From contig NZ_CP017074.1 in the NCBI RefSeq assembly GCF_001717465.1, forward strand, positions 1,454,873-1,518,872: a stretch of 64,000 bases of DNA. The letters run 5' to 3'. Positions 1 to 8,285 of this stretch are shown piece after piece; within the stretch, counting starts at the first letter, position 1; each line of letters starts with the position of its first letter. The translations under genes were made by a program, and so were the position numbers. Under the pieces are notes generated by a model. It did no database searches. It saw only the letters and a program-made list of their open reading frames with translations, and was not told the DNA's origin. The DNA comes from Luteimonas sp. JM171 (GTDB lineage: Bacteria; Pseudomonadota; Gammaproteobacteria; Xanthomonadales; Xanthomonadaceae).

Positions 1-534
1 GGTGCCAGGCGGCGGAGCCCGGAAAAGCCCGACCGGCTTGTGTTCGACCTGGATCCCGCGGACGGCGTGCCCTGGAAGGATGTGCTGCGGGCCGCCCGCG
101 AAGTGCGCGACCGACTCTCCGCAGCCGGGCTGGAAAGCTGGCCGCGGCTGTCGGGCGGCAAGGGCATCCACGTGTGCGTGCCGCTGGAACCCAGGGCAGG
201 CTGGGATCGGGCCAAGGATTTTGCCGAGGCCGTCGCCCGCGCGATGGCCGGGGACAGCCCGGACCGCTATGTGGCCAACGCTTCAAAAGAACTGCGCCGC
301 GGGCGGATATTCATCGACTGGCTGCGCAATGGCCGGGGCAATACCAGCGTCGCGGGCTGGGTGCTGCGCGCACGCCCGGGCGCACCGGTGGCGATGCCGC
401 TGCGCTGGGACGAACTCGGCCGGACCCGCTCCGGCGGCCACTGGGACATCCACAGCGCCCGCCGCCGCGCCGCGCGCCTGCGCAGCGACCCGTGGGAGGG
501 GTTCTTTCAGGTCCGCCAGCGGTTGCCCCGGTAG
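1..534 (+). CDS. ligD: DNA ligase D, C-terminal polymerase domain (5' end missing)
   Basis: The frame is open from base 1 and stops at 532-534, so only the last 177 codons are present. They match the polymerase (primase-like) domain of LigD: the VFDLDP acidic motif near the start, SGGKGIHV, and SKELRRGRIFIDW, followed by the typical tail ending DPWEGFFQVRQRL. LigD fills and seals double-strand breaks with Ku in non-homologous end joining. The gene ending in the polymerase domain agrees with the ligase-phosphoesterase-polymerase order of proteobacterial LigD, but the upstream domains lie outside the window. The downstream dusA promoter box overlaps the stop codon. Confidence 0.85.
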   Translation, partial: GARRRSPEKPDRLVFDLDPADGVPWKDVLRAAREVRDRLSAAGLESWPRLSGGKGIHVCVPLEPRAGWDRAKDFAEAVARAMAGDSPDRYVANASKELRRGRIFIDWLRNGRGNTSVAGWVLRARPGAPVAMPLRWDELGRTRSGGHWDIHSARRRAARLRSDPWEGFFQVRQRLPR

Positions 535-537
535 AAT
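532..537 (+). promoter_or_regulatory. Putative -10 box (TAGAAT) for dusA
   Basis: TAGAAT overlaps the ligD stop codon and lies 48 nt before the dusA ATG. The same hexamer recurs before several other genes in this window. No convincing -35 box is seen. Confidence 0.4.
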
Positions 538-584
538 TGGCGGTTGCCCTTGCCGCTGCTCCCGGCCTTCCGGTCGGCCCATGC

Positions 585-1580
585 ATGCCAAAGTCCAGGC
601 CCAACCAGGCATTCCGGCTGTCCGTCGCTCCGATGATGGACTGGACGGACACCCATTGCCGGGTGTTCCATCGGGTGCTGGCCCCGCACGCCCGCTTGTA
701 CAGCGAGATGGTGCATGCCAATGCGGTGATCCACGGCGACCGCTCCAGGCTGCTGGCGATGGATCCGGTGGAGCACCCGGTGGTGCTGCAGCTTGGTGGC
801 AGCGAGCCGGCGTTGCTGGCACAGGCGGCGCGCATCGGCGCCGACCATGGTTTTGACGAGGTCAACCTCAACTGCGGCTGTCCGTCCGACCGGGTGCAGG
901 CCGGCCGCTTTGGCGCCTGCCTGATGCGCGAACCGGCGCTGGTGGCCGATTGCGTGGCGGAGATGGCCGCCGCCTGCCCGGTGCCGGTGACCGTCAAGTG
1001 CCGGCTGGGCGTGGACGATGACAGCGAGTGGGAGCGCTTCGCCGGTTTCATCGATACCGTCGCCGCCGCCGGCTGCGCCACCTTCGTGGTGCACGCCCGC
1101 AACGCCTGGCTCAAGGGCCTGAGCCCGAAGGAAAACCGCGACGTGCCGCCGCTGCGCTACGACTGGGCATACCGGATCAAGCGCGAACGTCCCGACCTGA
1201 ACATCCTCATCAACGGCGGCATCGCCGGGGCCGACGCCGCCACCGCTCACCTGGCCCATGTCGACGGCGTGATGCTGGGGCGCGCGGCCTACCACGACCC
1301 GTACCTGCTGCACGTCCTCGACACCCGGTGGTTCGGCGGCCAGCAGCGCGAGCGCGGTGACCTCCTGCGGGCGCTGCGCCCGTATGTGGAAGCGCAGTTG
1401 GGCCGGGGCATCGCCCTCAAACACATCACCCGCCACGTGCTTGGCCTGTTCCAGGGCCAGCCGGGCGGCCGCGCCTTCCGGCGCGTGCTCAGCGAAGGCG
1501 CCCATCGGCCCGGCGCGGGCTGGGCGCTGGTTGAAGAGGCCCTGTCCCATACCCGGCGACACCAGCGCGACGCCGCCTGA
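585..1580 (+). CDS. dusA: tRNA-dihydrouridine(20/20a) synthase DusA
   Basis: A 331-residue flavoprotein that reduces uridine 20/20a in the tRNA D-loop using NADPH. The N terminus carries the Dus signature SVAPMMDWTD, and NLNCGCPSDRVQAGRFGACLM is the DusA-type active-site stretch, with Cys99 the expected catalytic cysteine. Downstream come VTVKCRLGVDD and INGGI, part of the FMN/TIM-barrel fold. The ATG at 585 (MPKSRPNQAF) was chosen because the frame upstream overlaps ligD and would give a non-homologous extension; the length then fits DusA. A second ATG at 581 is out of frame. Confidence 0.95.
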   Translation: MPKSRPNQAFRLSVAPMMDWTDTHCRVFHRVLAPHARLYSEMVHANAVIHGDRSRLLAMDPVEHPVVLQLGGSEPALLAQAARIGADHGFDEVNLNCGCPSDRVQAGRFGACLMREPALVADCVAEMAAACPVPVTVKCRLGVDDDSEWERFAGFIDTVAAAGCATFVVHARNAWLKGLSPKENRDVPPLRYDWAYRIKRERPDLNILINGGIAGADAATAHLAHVDGVMLGRAAYHDPYLLHVLDTRWFGGQQRERGDLLRALRPYVEAQLGRGIALKHITRHVLGLFQGQPGGRAFRRVLSEGAHRPGAGWALVEEALSHTRRHQRDAA

Positions 1581-1785
1581 GCGGTGAACGGCGGGGCGGC
1601 GGTTGCGCATTTCTGCTGGCCGGGCAGAATCGGAACGGCGCGGGGCTGAACACCAGATGCCGCGCAAGGGGCGAGTTAAGGACGGATTCACCCCGAAATT
1701 TCAACAATTTACGGGTCGCCCGGGAGTTCGTCGCGACAAATCACGCGTCCCGTTCACACGCCCTGCACAGCCGACTGTATTGTCC

Positions 1786-2136
1786 ATGAAGAGTGTCCCG
1801 CTCCTTTGCCTGGTCATGCCGCTGCTTGCCGCCGTCGGGATGGCGGGGGTAACGGCCCATGCCCAGCAGCGATCGCCGGAGCGCTCCGAGCAGTTCGCGA
1901 TGCGGGGCGGGGAAGACGCGGCGACGCGTTCGCAGCGACGCCAGGATTCAATGGCTGATTCCATCCGCCATGTGCGCCGCTCCAACCGTGGGCACATCAT
2001 CGCCGCGGATCGTATGCTGTCCAACGGACGCCAGATCAATCGCATCAAGCTCGTGGATGACCGCGGGCGGGTGCGGGTGATCGAGGACGACCCGCAGCGG
2101 CGCCGCGCACAGCGCTCACGCCGCGACGACGATTGA
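1786..2136 (+). CDS. Small secreted protein, PepSY-like
   Basis: 116 residues with a signal peptide at about 1-27 (hydrophobic MPLLAAVGMAGVTAHA, cleavage probably at AHA-QQ). The mature part is basic and Arg-rich. A segment around residues 70-100 (GHIIAADRM, GRQINRIKLVDDRGRVRVI) resembles the PepSY pattern of a glycine-led strand followed by a VxxxGRVxV strand; this is a weak motif match. The gene ends 52 nt before the PhoP-type regulator and may be cotranscribed with it. Small PepSY proteins are often linked to two-component systems, so a sensory or periplasmic modulator role is an inference. Confidence 0.7.
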   Translation: MKSVPLLCLVMPLLAAVGMAGVTAHAQQRSPERSEQFAMRGGEDAATRSQRRQDSMADSIRHVRRSNRGHIIAADRMLSNGRQINRIKLVDDRGRVRVIEDDPQRRRAQRSRRDDD

Positions 2137-2188
2137 ATTCAGATACTTGAACGCGACGGCCTGCGGGCCACTGTGACCGGAGAGATTC

Positions 2189-2875
2189 ATGCGCATTCTT
2201 CTCGTCGAGGACGAAGCCCCCCTGCGCGAAACGCTGGCCGCGCGCCTCAAGCGCGAGGGCTACGCGGTCGACGCCGCCCAGGATGGCGAGGAAGGCCTGT
2301 ACATGGGCCGCGAGGTGCCGTTCGATGTGGGCATCATCGATTTGGGCCTGCCGAAGATGTCGGGCATGGAACTGATCAAGGCGCTGCGCGATGAAGGCAA
2401 GCAGTTCCCCGTCCTGATCCTCACCGCCCGCTCCAGCTGGCAGGACAAGGTGGACGGGCTGAAGGAAGGCGCGGACGATTACCTGGTCAAGCCGTTCCAT
2501 GTGGAGGAGCTGCTGGCGCGCATCAATGCGCTGGTGCGCCGGGCCGCGGGCTGGAGCAAGCCGCAGCTCGAGTGCGGGCCGGTCACGCTCGACCTGGCCG
2601 CGCAGACGGTGTCGGTGGACGGCAAGAATGTCGACCTCACCAGCTACGAGTACAAGGTGCTCGAGTACCTGATGATGCACGCGGGCGAGCTGGTGTCGAA
2701 GGCGGACCTGACCGAACACATCTACCAGCAGGACTTCGACCGCGATTCCAACGTGCTGGAGGTCTTCATCGGCCGCCTGCGCAAGAAGCTCGATCCCGAC
2801 GGCACCCTGAAGCCGATCGAGACCGTGCGCGGCCGCGGATACCGCTTCGCGATCCCGCGCAACACGGAGTCCTGA
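2189..2875 (+). CDS. phoP: Two-component response regulator, PhoP/OmpR family
   Basis: 228 residues. The receiver domain (1-118) has the acidic pocket E7/D8, phosphoacceptor Asp51 (GIIDLGLPK), Thr79 and Lys101 (VKPF). A winged-helix DNA-binding domain follows (about 130-222), ending with the OmpR-family RGRGYRF. It starts from an ATG with a GGAGA ribosome-binding site a few bases upstream. The kinase gene follows after 62 nt, so the two form a pair. PhoP of Xanthomonadaceae responds to low Mg2+ and antimicrobial peptides and controls virulence-related genes; that role is carried over by family resemblance. Confidence 0.92.
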   Translation: MRILLVEDEAPLRETLAARLKREGYAVDAAQDGEEGLYMGREVPFDVGIIDLGLPKMSGMELIKALRDEGKQFPVLILTARSSWQDKVDGLKEGADDYLVKPFHVEELLARINALVRRAAGWSKPQLECGPVTLDLAAQTVSVDGKNVDLTSYEYKVLEYLMMHAGELVSKADLTEHIYQQDFDRDSNVLEVFIGRLRKKLDPDGTLKPIETVRGRGYRFAIPRNTES

Positions 2876-2937
2876 CCGGGCCCTTCCAGGCGCACGCGCC
2901 CGCTGCGCGCGCCCGCGGGCCGGAGTAGCCTGTGCCG

Positions 2938-4359
2938 ATGGGGAACAACCGGCGAAATCGGATGTCCTGGCGGCCGCGCTCGCTGCAGGCGCGGCAGCTG
3001 CTTGCCGCCAGCCTGGGGCTGGTCGCCTTCCTGGCCCTCGCCGGCTATGCGCTGGACCGGGCCTTCGTGGACGTGGCCAGCCAGGGCCAGCGCGAGCGCC
3101 TGCGCGTGTTCGCCGAGTTCTACGCGGGGGCGGTGGAGTTCGCCCGCGATGACACCCTCATTCCGCCGGAATATCCGCCCGACGAGCGCTTCGAGCGCCC
3201 GGGCGGCGATCTCTATGCGGCGGTGGTCACCGAGAACGGCGAGTGGTTCTCCGGCTCGGCCCAGGGGCCGCAACTGCCGGAGCTGGCGCTGCTGGAGGGT
3301 GGCCAGGTGCGCATCGACGGGCCGCTGCCGATGGTCGACAGCGCGGGCCAGGCAGGGGAGGTGATCCGCTACGGCCGCGGCTTCGTGCTGGTGCGCGAGG
3401 TCGGCGGGGAGGAGACCGAAACGCCCTTCACCGTCTACATCATGGAGGATGCGGGCAGCCTGCCGAGCCAGGTGCAGGTGTTCCGCCAGGCGCTGTGGCG
3501 CTACCTGGGCGTGTCGGGAATCATCCTGCTGCTGCTGCAGACGGTGGTGCTGCGCTGGAGCCTGTGGCCGCTGCGGCGGGTGGTGTCGGAGCTGACCCAG
3601 GTGCAACGCGGGCGACTCAACCGCATGGGCGAGCTGCACCCGCGCGAGCTGCAGCCGCTGACGGAGAGCATCAATGCGCTGATCGACAGCGAGCGGCAGA
3701 ACCTGGAGCACCAGCGCAACACGATGTCGGACCTGGCGCACAGCCTCAAGACGCCGCTGGCGGTGCTGCGCACGCGGCTGGATTCGGGCGCCAGCGATGC
3801 CGAGCTGCGCGAGGAGCTGGAGACCCAGCTGCGCCGGATGAACGACATGGTGGGTTACCAGCTCGGGCGCGCGGCCTCCAGCGGCCACAAGCTGTTCGCG
3901 GCGCCGGTGGAGATCGAGCCGCACGCGGAGCAGATCGTCCGAGGGCTGGAGAAGATCTATGCCTCCAAGGGGGTGCTGTGCGAATTCGACCTTGATTCCG
4001 AGGCGCGTTTCCACGGCGAGCCGGGCGACCTGCAGGAGCTGCTGGGGAACCTGCTCGAGAATGCGTTCAAGTGGGCGGGGTCGCGGGTGCTGCTGACGGC
4101 GCGGCCGGGCGAGTCGGCGGCCAACCGGCGGCCGGGGCTGGTGCTGGTGGTGGAGGACGACGGGCCGGGGATTCCGCCCGATCGCATTGCCCTGGTACTG
4201 CAGCGGGGTGTGCGCGGCGATGAGCGGGTGCACGGGCACGGGATCGGGCTGGCGATCGTGCAGACGCTGATCGACAGCTACCGGGGGGAGCTGCGGGTCG
4301 GGCAGTCGGAGGAGCTTGGGGGCGCCCGGTTCGAGGTGATCCTGCCGCCGGGACTTTGA
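2938..4359 (+). CDS. phoQ: Sensor histidine kinase, PhoQ-like
   Basis: An inner-membrane kinase of 473 residues. It has a transmembrane segment near residues 20-45, a periplasmic acidic sensor region of about 140 residues, a second membrane segment at about 188-206 (GIILLLLQTVVL), a HAMP-like linker, the H-box SDLAHSLKTPLAVL with phosphoacceptor His268, and an ATPase domain with N-box (NLLENAFKW) and G-boxes (EDDGPGIPP, GHGIGLAI). Acidic patches in the sensor region fit divalent-cation sensing by PhoQ. Start choice is uncertain: GTG 2932, ATG 2938 and ATG 2962 are in frame. ATG 2938 is preferred because a TAGCCT box lies exactly 12 nt before it. Confidence 0.88.
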   Translation: MGNNRRNRMSWRPRSLQARQLLAASLGLVAFLALAGYALDRAFVDVASQGQRERLRVFAEFYAGAVEFARDDTLIPPEYPPDERFERPGGDLYAAVVTENGEWFSGSAQGPQLPELALLEGGQVRIDGPLPMVDSAGQAGEVIRYGRGFVLVREVGGEETETPFTVYIMEDAGSLPSQVQVFRQALWRYLGVSGIILLLLQTVVLRWSLWPLRRVVSELTQVQRGRLNRMGELHPRELQPLTESINALIDSERQNLEHQRNTMSDLAHSLKTPLAVLRTRLDSGASDAELREELETQLRRMNDMVGYQLGRAASSGHKLFAAPVEIEPHAEQIVRGLEKIYASKGVLCEFDLDSEARFHGEPGDLQELLGNLLENAFKWAGSRVLLTARPGESAANRRPGLVLVVEDDGPGIPPDRIALVLQRGVRGDERVHGHGIGLAIVQTLIDSYRGELRVGQSEELGGARFEVILPPGL

Positions 4360-4434
4360 CTTGACGGGTGTGCCGAGTTCGCGGGCGGGCTGCCCCACCG
4401 GCCCCTCAGCGTTCGCGGCGATTTGGCACCCGCC

Positions 4435-5184
4435 TCAGAGGAAGGGGGATGGGCCGTAGAAGCGTTCCAGGTGCCCTGCGACCTGGGGCATTTCCTGCTG
4501 GAGGGTGCGTGGGTCGCTGAAGTGGTACTCGCTGCACACGGCGAAGAACTCCTCGGGGGCTTCGGCGGCATAGGGGTCGATCGGGGTCTCTTCCTCGCGG
4601 TCGACGCGCTCGACGAAGGCATCGAAGCTCTGCTGGAAATCGCGGGCCCATTCGCGCTGCCAGGCGCGCGGCAGCGGCGGGGTGCCGTCCAGGACGCCGT
4701 CGAGGGCGTCGATCTTGTGGGCCATCTCGTGCACGGCGACGCAGAAGCCGGCCCGGGGCTGGGCGAGGTCGGATTCGACGTCGGCCCAGGAGAGGATGAG
4801 CGGGCCGGCCTCCCAGGCTTCGCCGATGAGTTCGTCGTCCCATTCGTGCAGAACGCCGGCGGCATCCACGTGGGTGCGGTTCACGCGGAAGGCGTCGGGA
4901 TAGACGATCAGTTCGCGCCAGCCGGACAGGCCTTCGGGGCCGAATTCGAGCAGGGGCAGGGAGCACAGTGCGGCGAACTGGGCGCGCTGGATGTCGTCCA
5001 GGGCCAGGTCGCCGACCGGGGTGATGACCTTCTCGGCCAGGAAGCGCGCGGCGAGCTGCTGGAGGCGGGCGTCGCGTTCGCCATCAAGGCGCGCCACCCA
5101 GGGGACGCGGGCGCGGACGGCGTGCCAGGTGGATGGGTCGGGAAGCCGCGGTTGGCCGCGCAGGCGGCGGAACAGGCCGAACAC
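4435..5184 (-). CDS. mtfA: Zinc-dependent peptidase MtfA (M90 family)
   Basis: 249 residues with the HExxH zinc site at His152-Glu153-His156 (VHEMAHKID) and a downstream glutamate near residue 215 (EAPEEFFAV) as the likely third ligand, matching the spacing known for E. coli MtfA. In E. coli, MtfA binds Mlc and so influences glucose PTS expression; whether that partner exists here is unknown. The start is a GTG, 15 nt after the stop of the preceding small secreted-protein gene, so the two are probably cotranscribed from the minus strand. Confidence 0.9.
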   Translation of the reverse strand: MFGLFRRLRGQPRLPDPSTWHAVRARVPWVARLDGERDARLQQLAARFLAEKVITPVGDLALDDIQRAQFAALCSLPLLEFGPEGLSGWRELIVYPDAFRVNRTHVDAAGVLHEWDDELIGEAWEAGPLILSWADVESDLAQPRAGFCVAVHEMAHKIDALDGVLDGTPPLPRAWQREWARDFQQSFDAFVERVDREEETPIDPYAAEAPEEFFAVCSEYHFSDPRTLQQEMPQVAGHLERFYGPSPFL

Positions 5185-5199
5185 GCCGGGGTGCTTCGA

Positions 5200-5481
5200 T
5201 CAGCGGAACATGCCCGGGATGAGGTTGTGCATGCGCGGCGGGCGTCCGGTGCTTTCCGGATCGCCGGCCTGCTCACTGGACGTTCCTTCCACTGCGGCGG
5301 CTTCGACCTCGTCGCCGGGGCTGATGCCGTGCGCGGCATCATCGGTATCGATGCTCACCGGGGCCGAGCACTCCGCCTGGCAGCCGTCGTCGAGTTCCGC
5401 GCTGTCCATGCGCACCTCGCCGGCAAACAGCGGCAGGCTGGCACAGGAGAGCAGCAGCAACAGGGCGGTACGCTGGATCAT
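5200..5481 (-). CDS. Small secreted protein of unknown function
   Basis: 93 residues with a clear signal peptide (MIQRTALLLLLSCASLPLFAG, cleavage near residue 20). The mature part is acidic and has two cysteines close together (GCQAEC), which could form a disulfide. I recognise no family. It lies directly upstream of mtfA on the same strand with a 15-nt gap. It starts with ATG at 5481. Confidence 0.6.
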   Translation of the reverse strand: MIQRTALLLLLSCASLPLFAGEVRMDSAELDDGCQAECSAPVSIDTDDAAHGISPGDEVEAAAVEGTSSEQAGDPESTGRPPRMHNLIPGMFR

Positions 5482-5651
5482 GGTGGTTGCCCGTGGGGAG
5501 TGGGTTGGAGCAATGACCTTTGCAGGTCGACTTCACACTATATCAACGTTATTTGTGACGTGGTGTTGCGCTGCAGCAGCGGTTGTGCAAGCCGGTTTTC
5601 CCGCGCCATGCATGGATAATCAGGGCCCATCCCCCCCTCTGGTTTGGCTGA

Positions 5652-6671
5652 ATGGGCGTCGATCAATCCGCTCCCCTTTCCGATCGGGAACTGCTGGGCC
5701 GGCTGCAGGCCGGCCCGGTGTCGGGCGATGTGCTGGCGCGCGACAGCGGCCTGACCCGCGCCGCGGTGTGGAAGCGGATCGAGGCGCTGCGCGCCGCCGG
5801 GGTGGCGATCGATGCCCGGCCCGGGCAGGGATATGCCCTGGCCCGGCCGGTTGTCCTGCTCGATGCCCAGGCCATCCGTGAGGCCGTCCCCGCCCAGCTG
5901 CGTCACCAGATCGCCTCGCTGGATGTTGCCTGGGCGATTGATTCCACCAATTCCGAACTGTTGCGTCGGCCCGCGGCCGCCCACGGCGTGCAGGTGCTGT
6001 TGGCCGAGCGCCAGACCGGAGGCCGCGGCCGCCGCGGCCGCAGCTGGCAATCCCCGCTCGCCGCCAACCTGTACCTGTCGCTGGCCCGCCGTTTTGACGC
6101 CGGGCTGGCCCGTCTGGGCGGGTTGGGGCTGGTGGCGGGGTTGGCGGTCGTCGATGCGCTGCACGCCCAGGGGGCCATCCAGGTGCGGTTGAAGTGGCCC
6201 AACGATCTGGTCGTTCCGCAGCCGGACGGCACCCTGCTCAAGCTCGGCGGGCTGCTGGTGGAAGGCGGGGGCGAGAACGCGGGGCCCGTGCGCGCGGTGA
6301 TTGGCATCGGGGTCAACGTGCACATGCCGGAGGCCGCCGTCGCCGGGATCGGGCAGCCGTGGACCGACCTGCAGGCGCTGCGCGGCCACGGGGCGCCGGA
6401 CCGCAACCGGCTTGCCGCCGCCTGCGTGGCGGCGCTGGTGCCGGCGCTTGAGCAGTTCGATCGCGAAGGGCTCCAGCCCTTCCTGGCGCGCTATGCAAAA
6501 GTGGACGCGCTCGCGGGCCGGCGGGTCCGGGTGCAGGCCGGTGCGGGGGAACGCGAAGGGGATGCGCTGGGAATCGCCGACGACGGCGCGCTGCGCGTGC
6601 GCATCGACGGCGAGGAATGCTCGGTGCACGCGGGGGAGGTCAGCGTGCGCACACGCGGGGCCGCTGCATGA
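5652..6671 (+). CDS. birA: Bifunctional biotin-protein ligase / biotin operon repressor
   Basis: 339 residues. The N-terminal winged helix (about 8-65; LTRAAVWKRIEALRAAGV) is the DNA-binding part. The central ligase domain has the biotinyl-AMP loop GGRGRRGRSWQSP, the SLARRF/LAVVDAL region and KWPNDLV, followed by a C-terminal SH3-like domain. The protein makes biotinyl-5'-AMP, attaches biotin to acetyl-CoA carboxylase BCCP, and represses bio genes when charged. The start is ATG 5652. The stop overlaps the coaX start (ATGA), as in many Lysobacteraceae. Confidence 0.93.
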   Translation: MGVDQSAPLSDRELLGRLQAGPVSGDVLARDSGLTRAAVWKRIEALRAAGVAIDARPGQGYALARPVVLLDAQAIREAVPAQLRHQIASLDVAWAIDSTNSELLRRPAAAHGVQVLLAERQTGGRGRRGRSWQSPLAANLYLSLARRFDAGLARLGGLGLVAGLAVVDALHAQGAIQVRLKWPNDLVVPQPDGTLLKLGGLLVEGGGENAGPVRAVIGIGVNVHMPEAAVAGIGQPWTDLQALRGHGAPDRNRLAAACVAALVPALEQFDREGLQPFLARYAKVDALAGRRVRVQAGAGEREGDALGIADDGALRVRIDGEECSVHAGEVSVRTRGAAA

Positions 6672-7408
6672 GCCGCTGGCTGTTTGACCTGGGCAACACC
6701 CGGCTCAAGGCGGCGCCGCTGGATGCACGCGGGCGCGTCGGGGAGGTGCTGGCCTTCGCGCACGACGGCGGGCAGCTGGCGCCCGCCTGGGAGCAGGCGC
6801 TGCCGGCGCGCATCGAGGCTGCGGCCGTGGCCAGCGTGGCATCCACCCGGCTGCGCACCGATCTGCTCGCCGCGCTGGCCAGGCGCTGCGGCCGGATTTC
6901 GCTTTCGCGCACGCTTGCCCGCTGCGATGGCGTGACCGTGGCCTATGCGGAACCGGAGCGCCTCGGTGTCGATCGCTTCCTGGCGCTGCTGGGCGCGCAC
7001 GCGCGCGGACGCGGGCCATGGTTGCTGGTTGGCGTGGGGACGGCGCTCACCATCGACCTGCTCGACGCCACGGGCCGGCACCGGGGCGGCCGGATCGCGC
7101 CGTCGCCGACGCTGATGCGCCAGGCCCTGCAGGCCCGGGCGCCGCAGCTGCCGGCTGAAGGCGGCGCGTACCTGGATTTCGCCACCAATACGCCTGACGC
7201 GCTCGCATCCGGCTGCGATGGCGCCGCGCTGGCCCTGGTTGGAGCCAGCCGGGAGTCGGCGCGCGCCCTGCTCGGGAAGGACCCCGCGGTGCTCGTCCAC
7301 GGTGGGGGACGGGCACTGTTGCTTGAGCACCTGGCCGGCGCATCCGAGGCCCCCTCGCTGGTGCTCGAAGGACTCGCGCGCTGGCTGGAGATGGAACGGG
7401 CCGCGTGA
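6668..7408 (+). CDS. coaX: Type III pantothenate kinase
   Basis: 246 residues. CoaX phosphorylates pantothenate in the first step of coenzyme A synthesis, in the cytosol; this class is not feedback-inhibited by CoA. Visible signatures are the N-terminal ASKHA phosphate loop (FDLGNTRLK), ERLGVDRFLALLGA, and the second acidic motif GVGTALTIDLLD followed by HRGGRIAPSP. The ATG overlaps the birA stop by 4 nt, indicating translational coupling. A SPOR-domain gene follows 17 nt later. Confidence 0.93.
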   Translation: MSRWLFDLGNTRLKAAPLDARGRVGEVLAFAHDGGQLAPAWEQALPARIEAAAVASVASTRLRTDLLAALARRCGRISLSRTLARCDGVTVAYAEPERLGVDRFLALLGAHARGRGPWLLVGVGTALTIDLLDATGRHRGGRIAPSPTLMRQALQARAPQLPAEGGAYLDFATNTPDALASGCDGAALALVGASRESARALLGKDPAVLVHGGGRALLLEHLAGASEAPSLVLEGLARWLEMERAA

Positions 7409-7413
7409 AGGCC

Positions 7414-7419
7414 TAGAAT
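7414..7419 (+). promoter_or_regulatory. Putative -10 box (TAGAAT), leaderless, SPOR gene
   Basis: TAGAAT starts exactly 12 nt before the ATG at 7426, which would place the transcription start on the A of the start codon. No ribosome-binding site fits between them, and no clear -35 is seen. Confidence 0.45.
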
Positions 7420-7425
7420 CCGGCC

Positions 7426-8136
7426 ATGCATCTGCGCGCACTGATCGTCCTGCTGCTGGTCATGAACGTCGGCGTCGCCCTGTGGTGGGCGCTGCGGCCG
7501 GCTCCGGCCGCTGAACCGGCCCCCGCCGTGCCCGGCGACGTCCCCACCCTCGTCCTGGTGGCCGAAGCGGACCGCGAACTCCTGCAGGCCGTCGCGCTCG
7601 ACGCCGCCAACGCCGCCGCGCAGCCTGACGAAGCCAGGGCCGACAGCGGCGATCGCGCAACCGTGGCGCCGGAGGATCTGCGCTGCTTCAGCTTCGGTCC
7701 CTGGGAAGGGGCTGACGAAGCGGGCCAGGCCCAGGCGGGGCTGCGCGTCGAGGCAGTACGCATCCGTGCACGCGAGGCAATTACCGGTGCAACGGGATGG
7801 CAGGTGCGGCTGCCGCCGCTGGCGGACCGCGCCGCCGCCGAGGCGATGGTGGCGCGGCTGGTGGCGGCCGGGTTCAACGATCATTTCATTCTCGGCCAGG
7901 GCGATCAGGCCAATGCCGTGGCCCTGGGGCGCTTTGGCGCGGAAGCCTCTGCGCGCCGCCACCAGGCGGCGCTGCACGAGGCCGGGTTCGATGCGGCCCT
8001 GGTGGAGCCGGTGGGTGCAACCGGGACCGAAACCTGGCTCGACCTTGCCGTGGGCCCGGACTTCGATCCGGACCAGGCCCGCGTGGACAGCGGCGCCGCG
8101 CGCGCCGAGCCGCTGGACTGCGCCGCGTTGCAATGA
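7426..8136 (+). CDS. SPOR domain protein
   Basis: 236 residues. A single N-terminal membrane anchor (LRALIVLLLVMNVGVALWWAL) is followed by an Ala/Pro-rich periplasmic linker. A SPOR-type fold spans roughly 110-190 (TGWQVRLPPLADRAAAEAMVARL and NAVALGRFGAEASARRHQ), with the paired-repeat pattern known for septal peptidoglycan binding. SPOR proteins bind denuded glycan strands at division sites. Its placement after birA-coaX is common in Lysobacteraceae. Two cysteines (LRCFSF and PLDCAAL) flank the domain. Confidence 0.75.
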   Translation: MHLRALIVLLLVMNVGVALWWALRPAPAAEPAPAVPGDVPTLVLVAEADRELLQAVALDAANAAAQPDEARADSGDRATVAPEDLRCFSFGPWEGADEAGQAQAGLRVEAVRIRAREAITGATGWQVRLPPLADRAAAEAMVARLVAAGFNDHFILGQGDQANAVALGRFGAEASARRHQAALHEAGFDAALVEPVGATGTETWLDLAVGPDFDPDQARVDSGAARAEPLDCAALQ

Positions 8137-8155
8137 AGCGCCGGCCGCGGCGCGT

Positions 8156-8161
8156 TAGAAT
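8156..8161 (+). promoter_or_regulatory. Putative -10 box (TAGAAT) for tRNA-Thr
   Basis: TAGAAT lies 34 nt before the mature tRNA-Thr 5' end, in the gap after the SPOR gene. The -35 region is not recognisable. Confidence 0.4.
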
Positions 8162-8194
8162 GCGCGGCCGCCCCCCACGCCGGGGCCGATCCAC

Positions 8195-8270
8195 GCCGGC
8201 ATAGCTCAGCTGGTAGAGCAACCGCCTTGTAAGCGGTAGGTCGTCCGTTCGAGTCGGACTGCCGGCACCA
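8195..8270 (+). tRNA. tRNA-Thr (TGT anticodon)
   Basis: A 76-nt cloverleaf with acceptor stem GCCGGCA/TGCCGGC, discriminator A and an encoded CCA end. The D-arm contains AGCTCAGCTGGTAGAGCA, the anticodon loop CTTGTAA gives anticodon TGT (reads ACA), and the T-arm has GTTCGAGTC. It lies alone between the SPOR gene and arginase. Confidence 0.97.
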
Positions 8271-8285
8271 GACCTGAAGGCGCCC

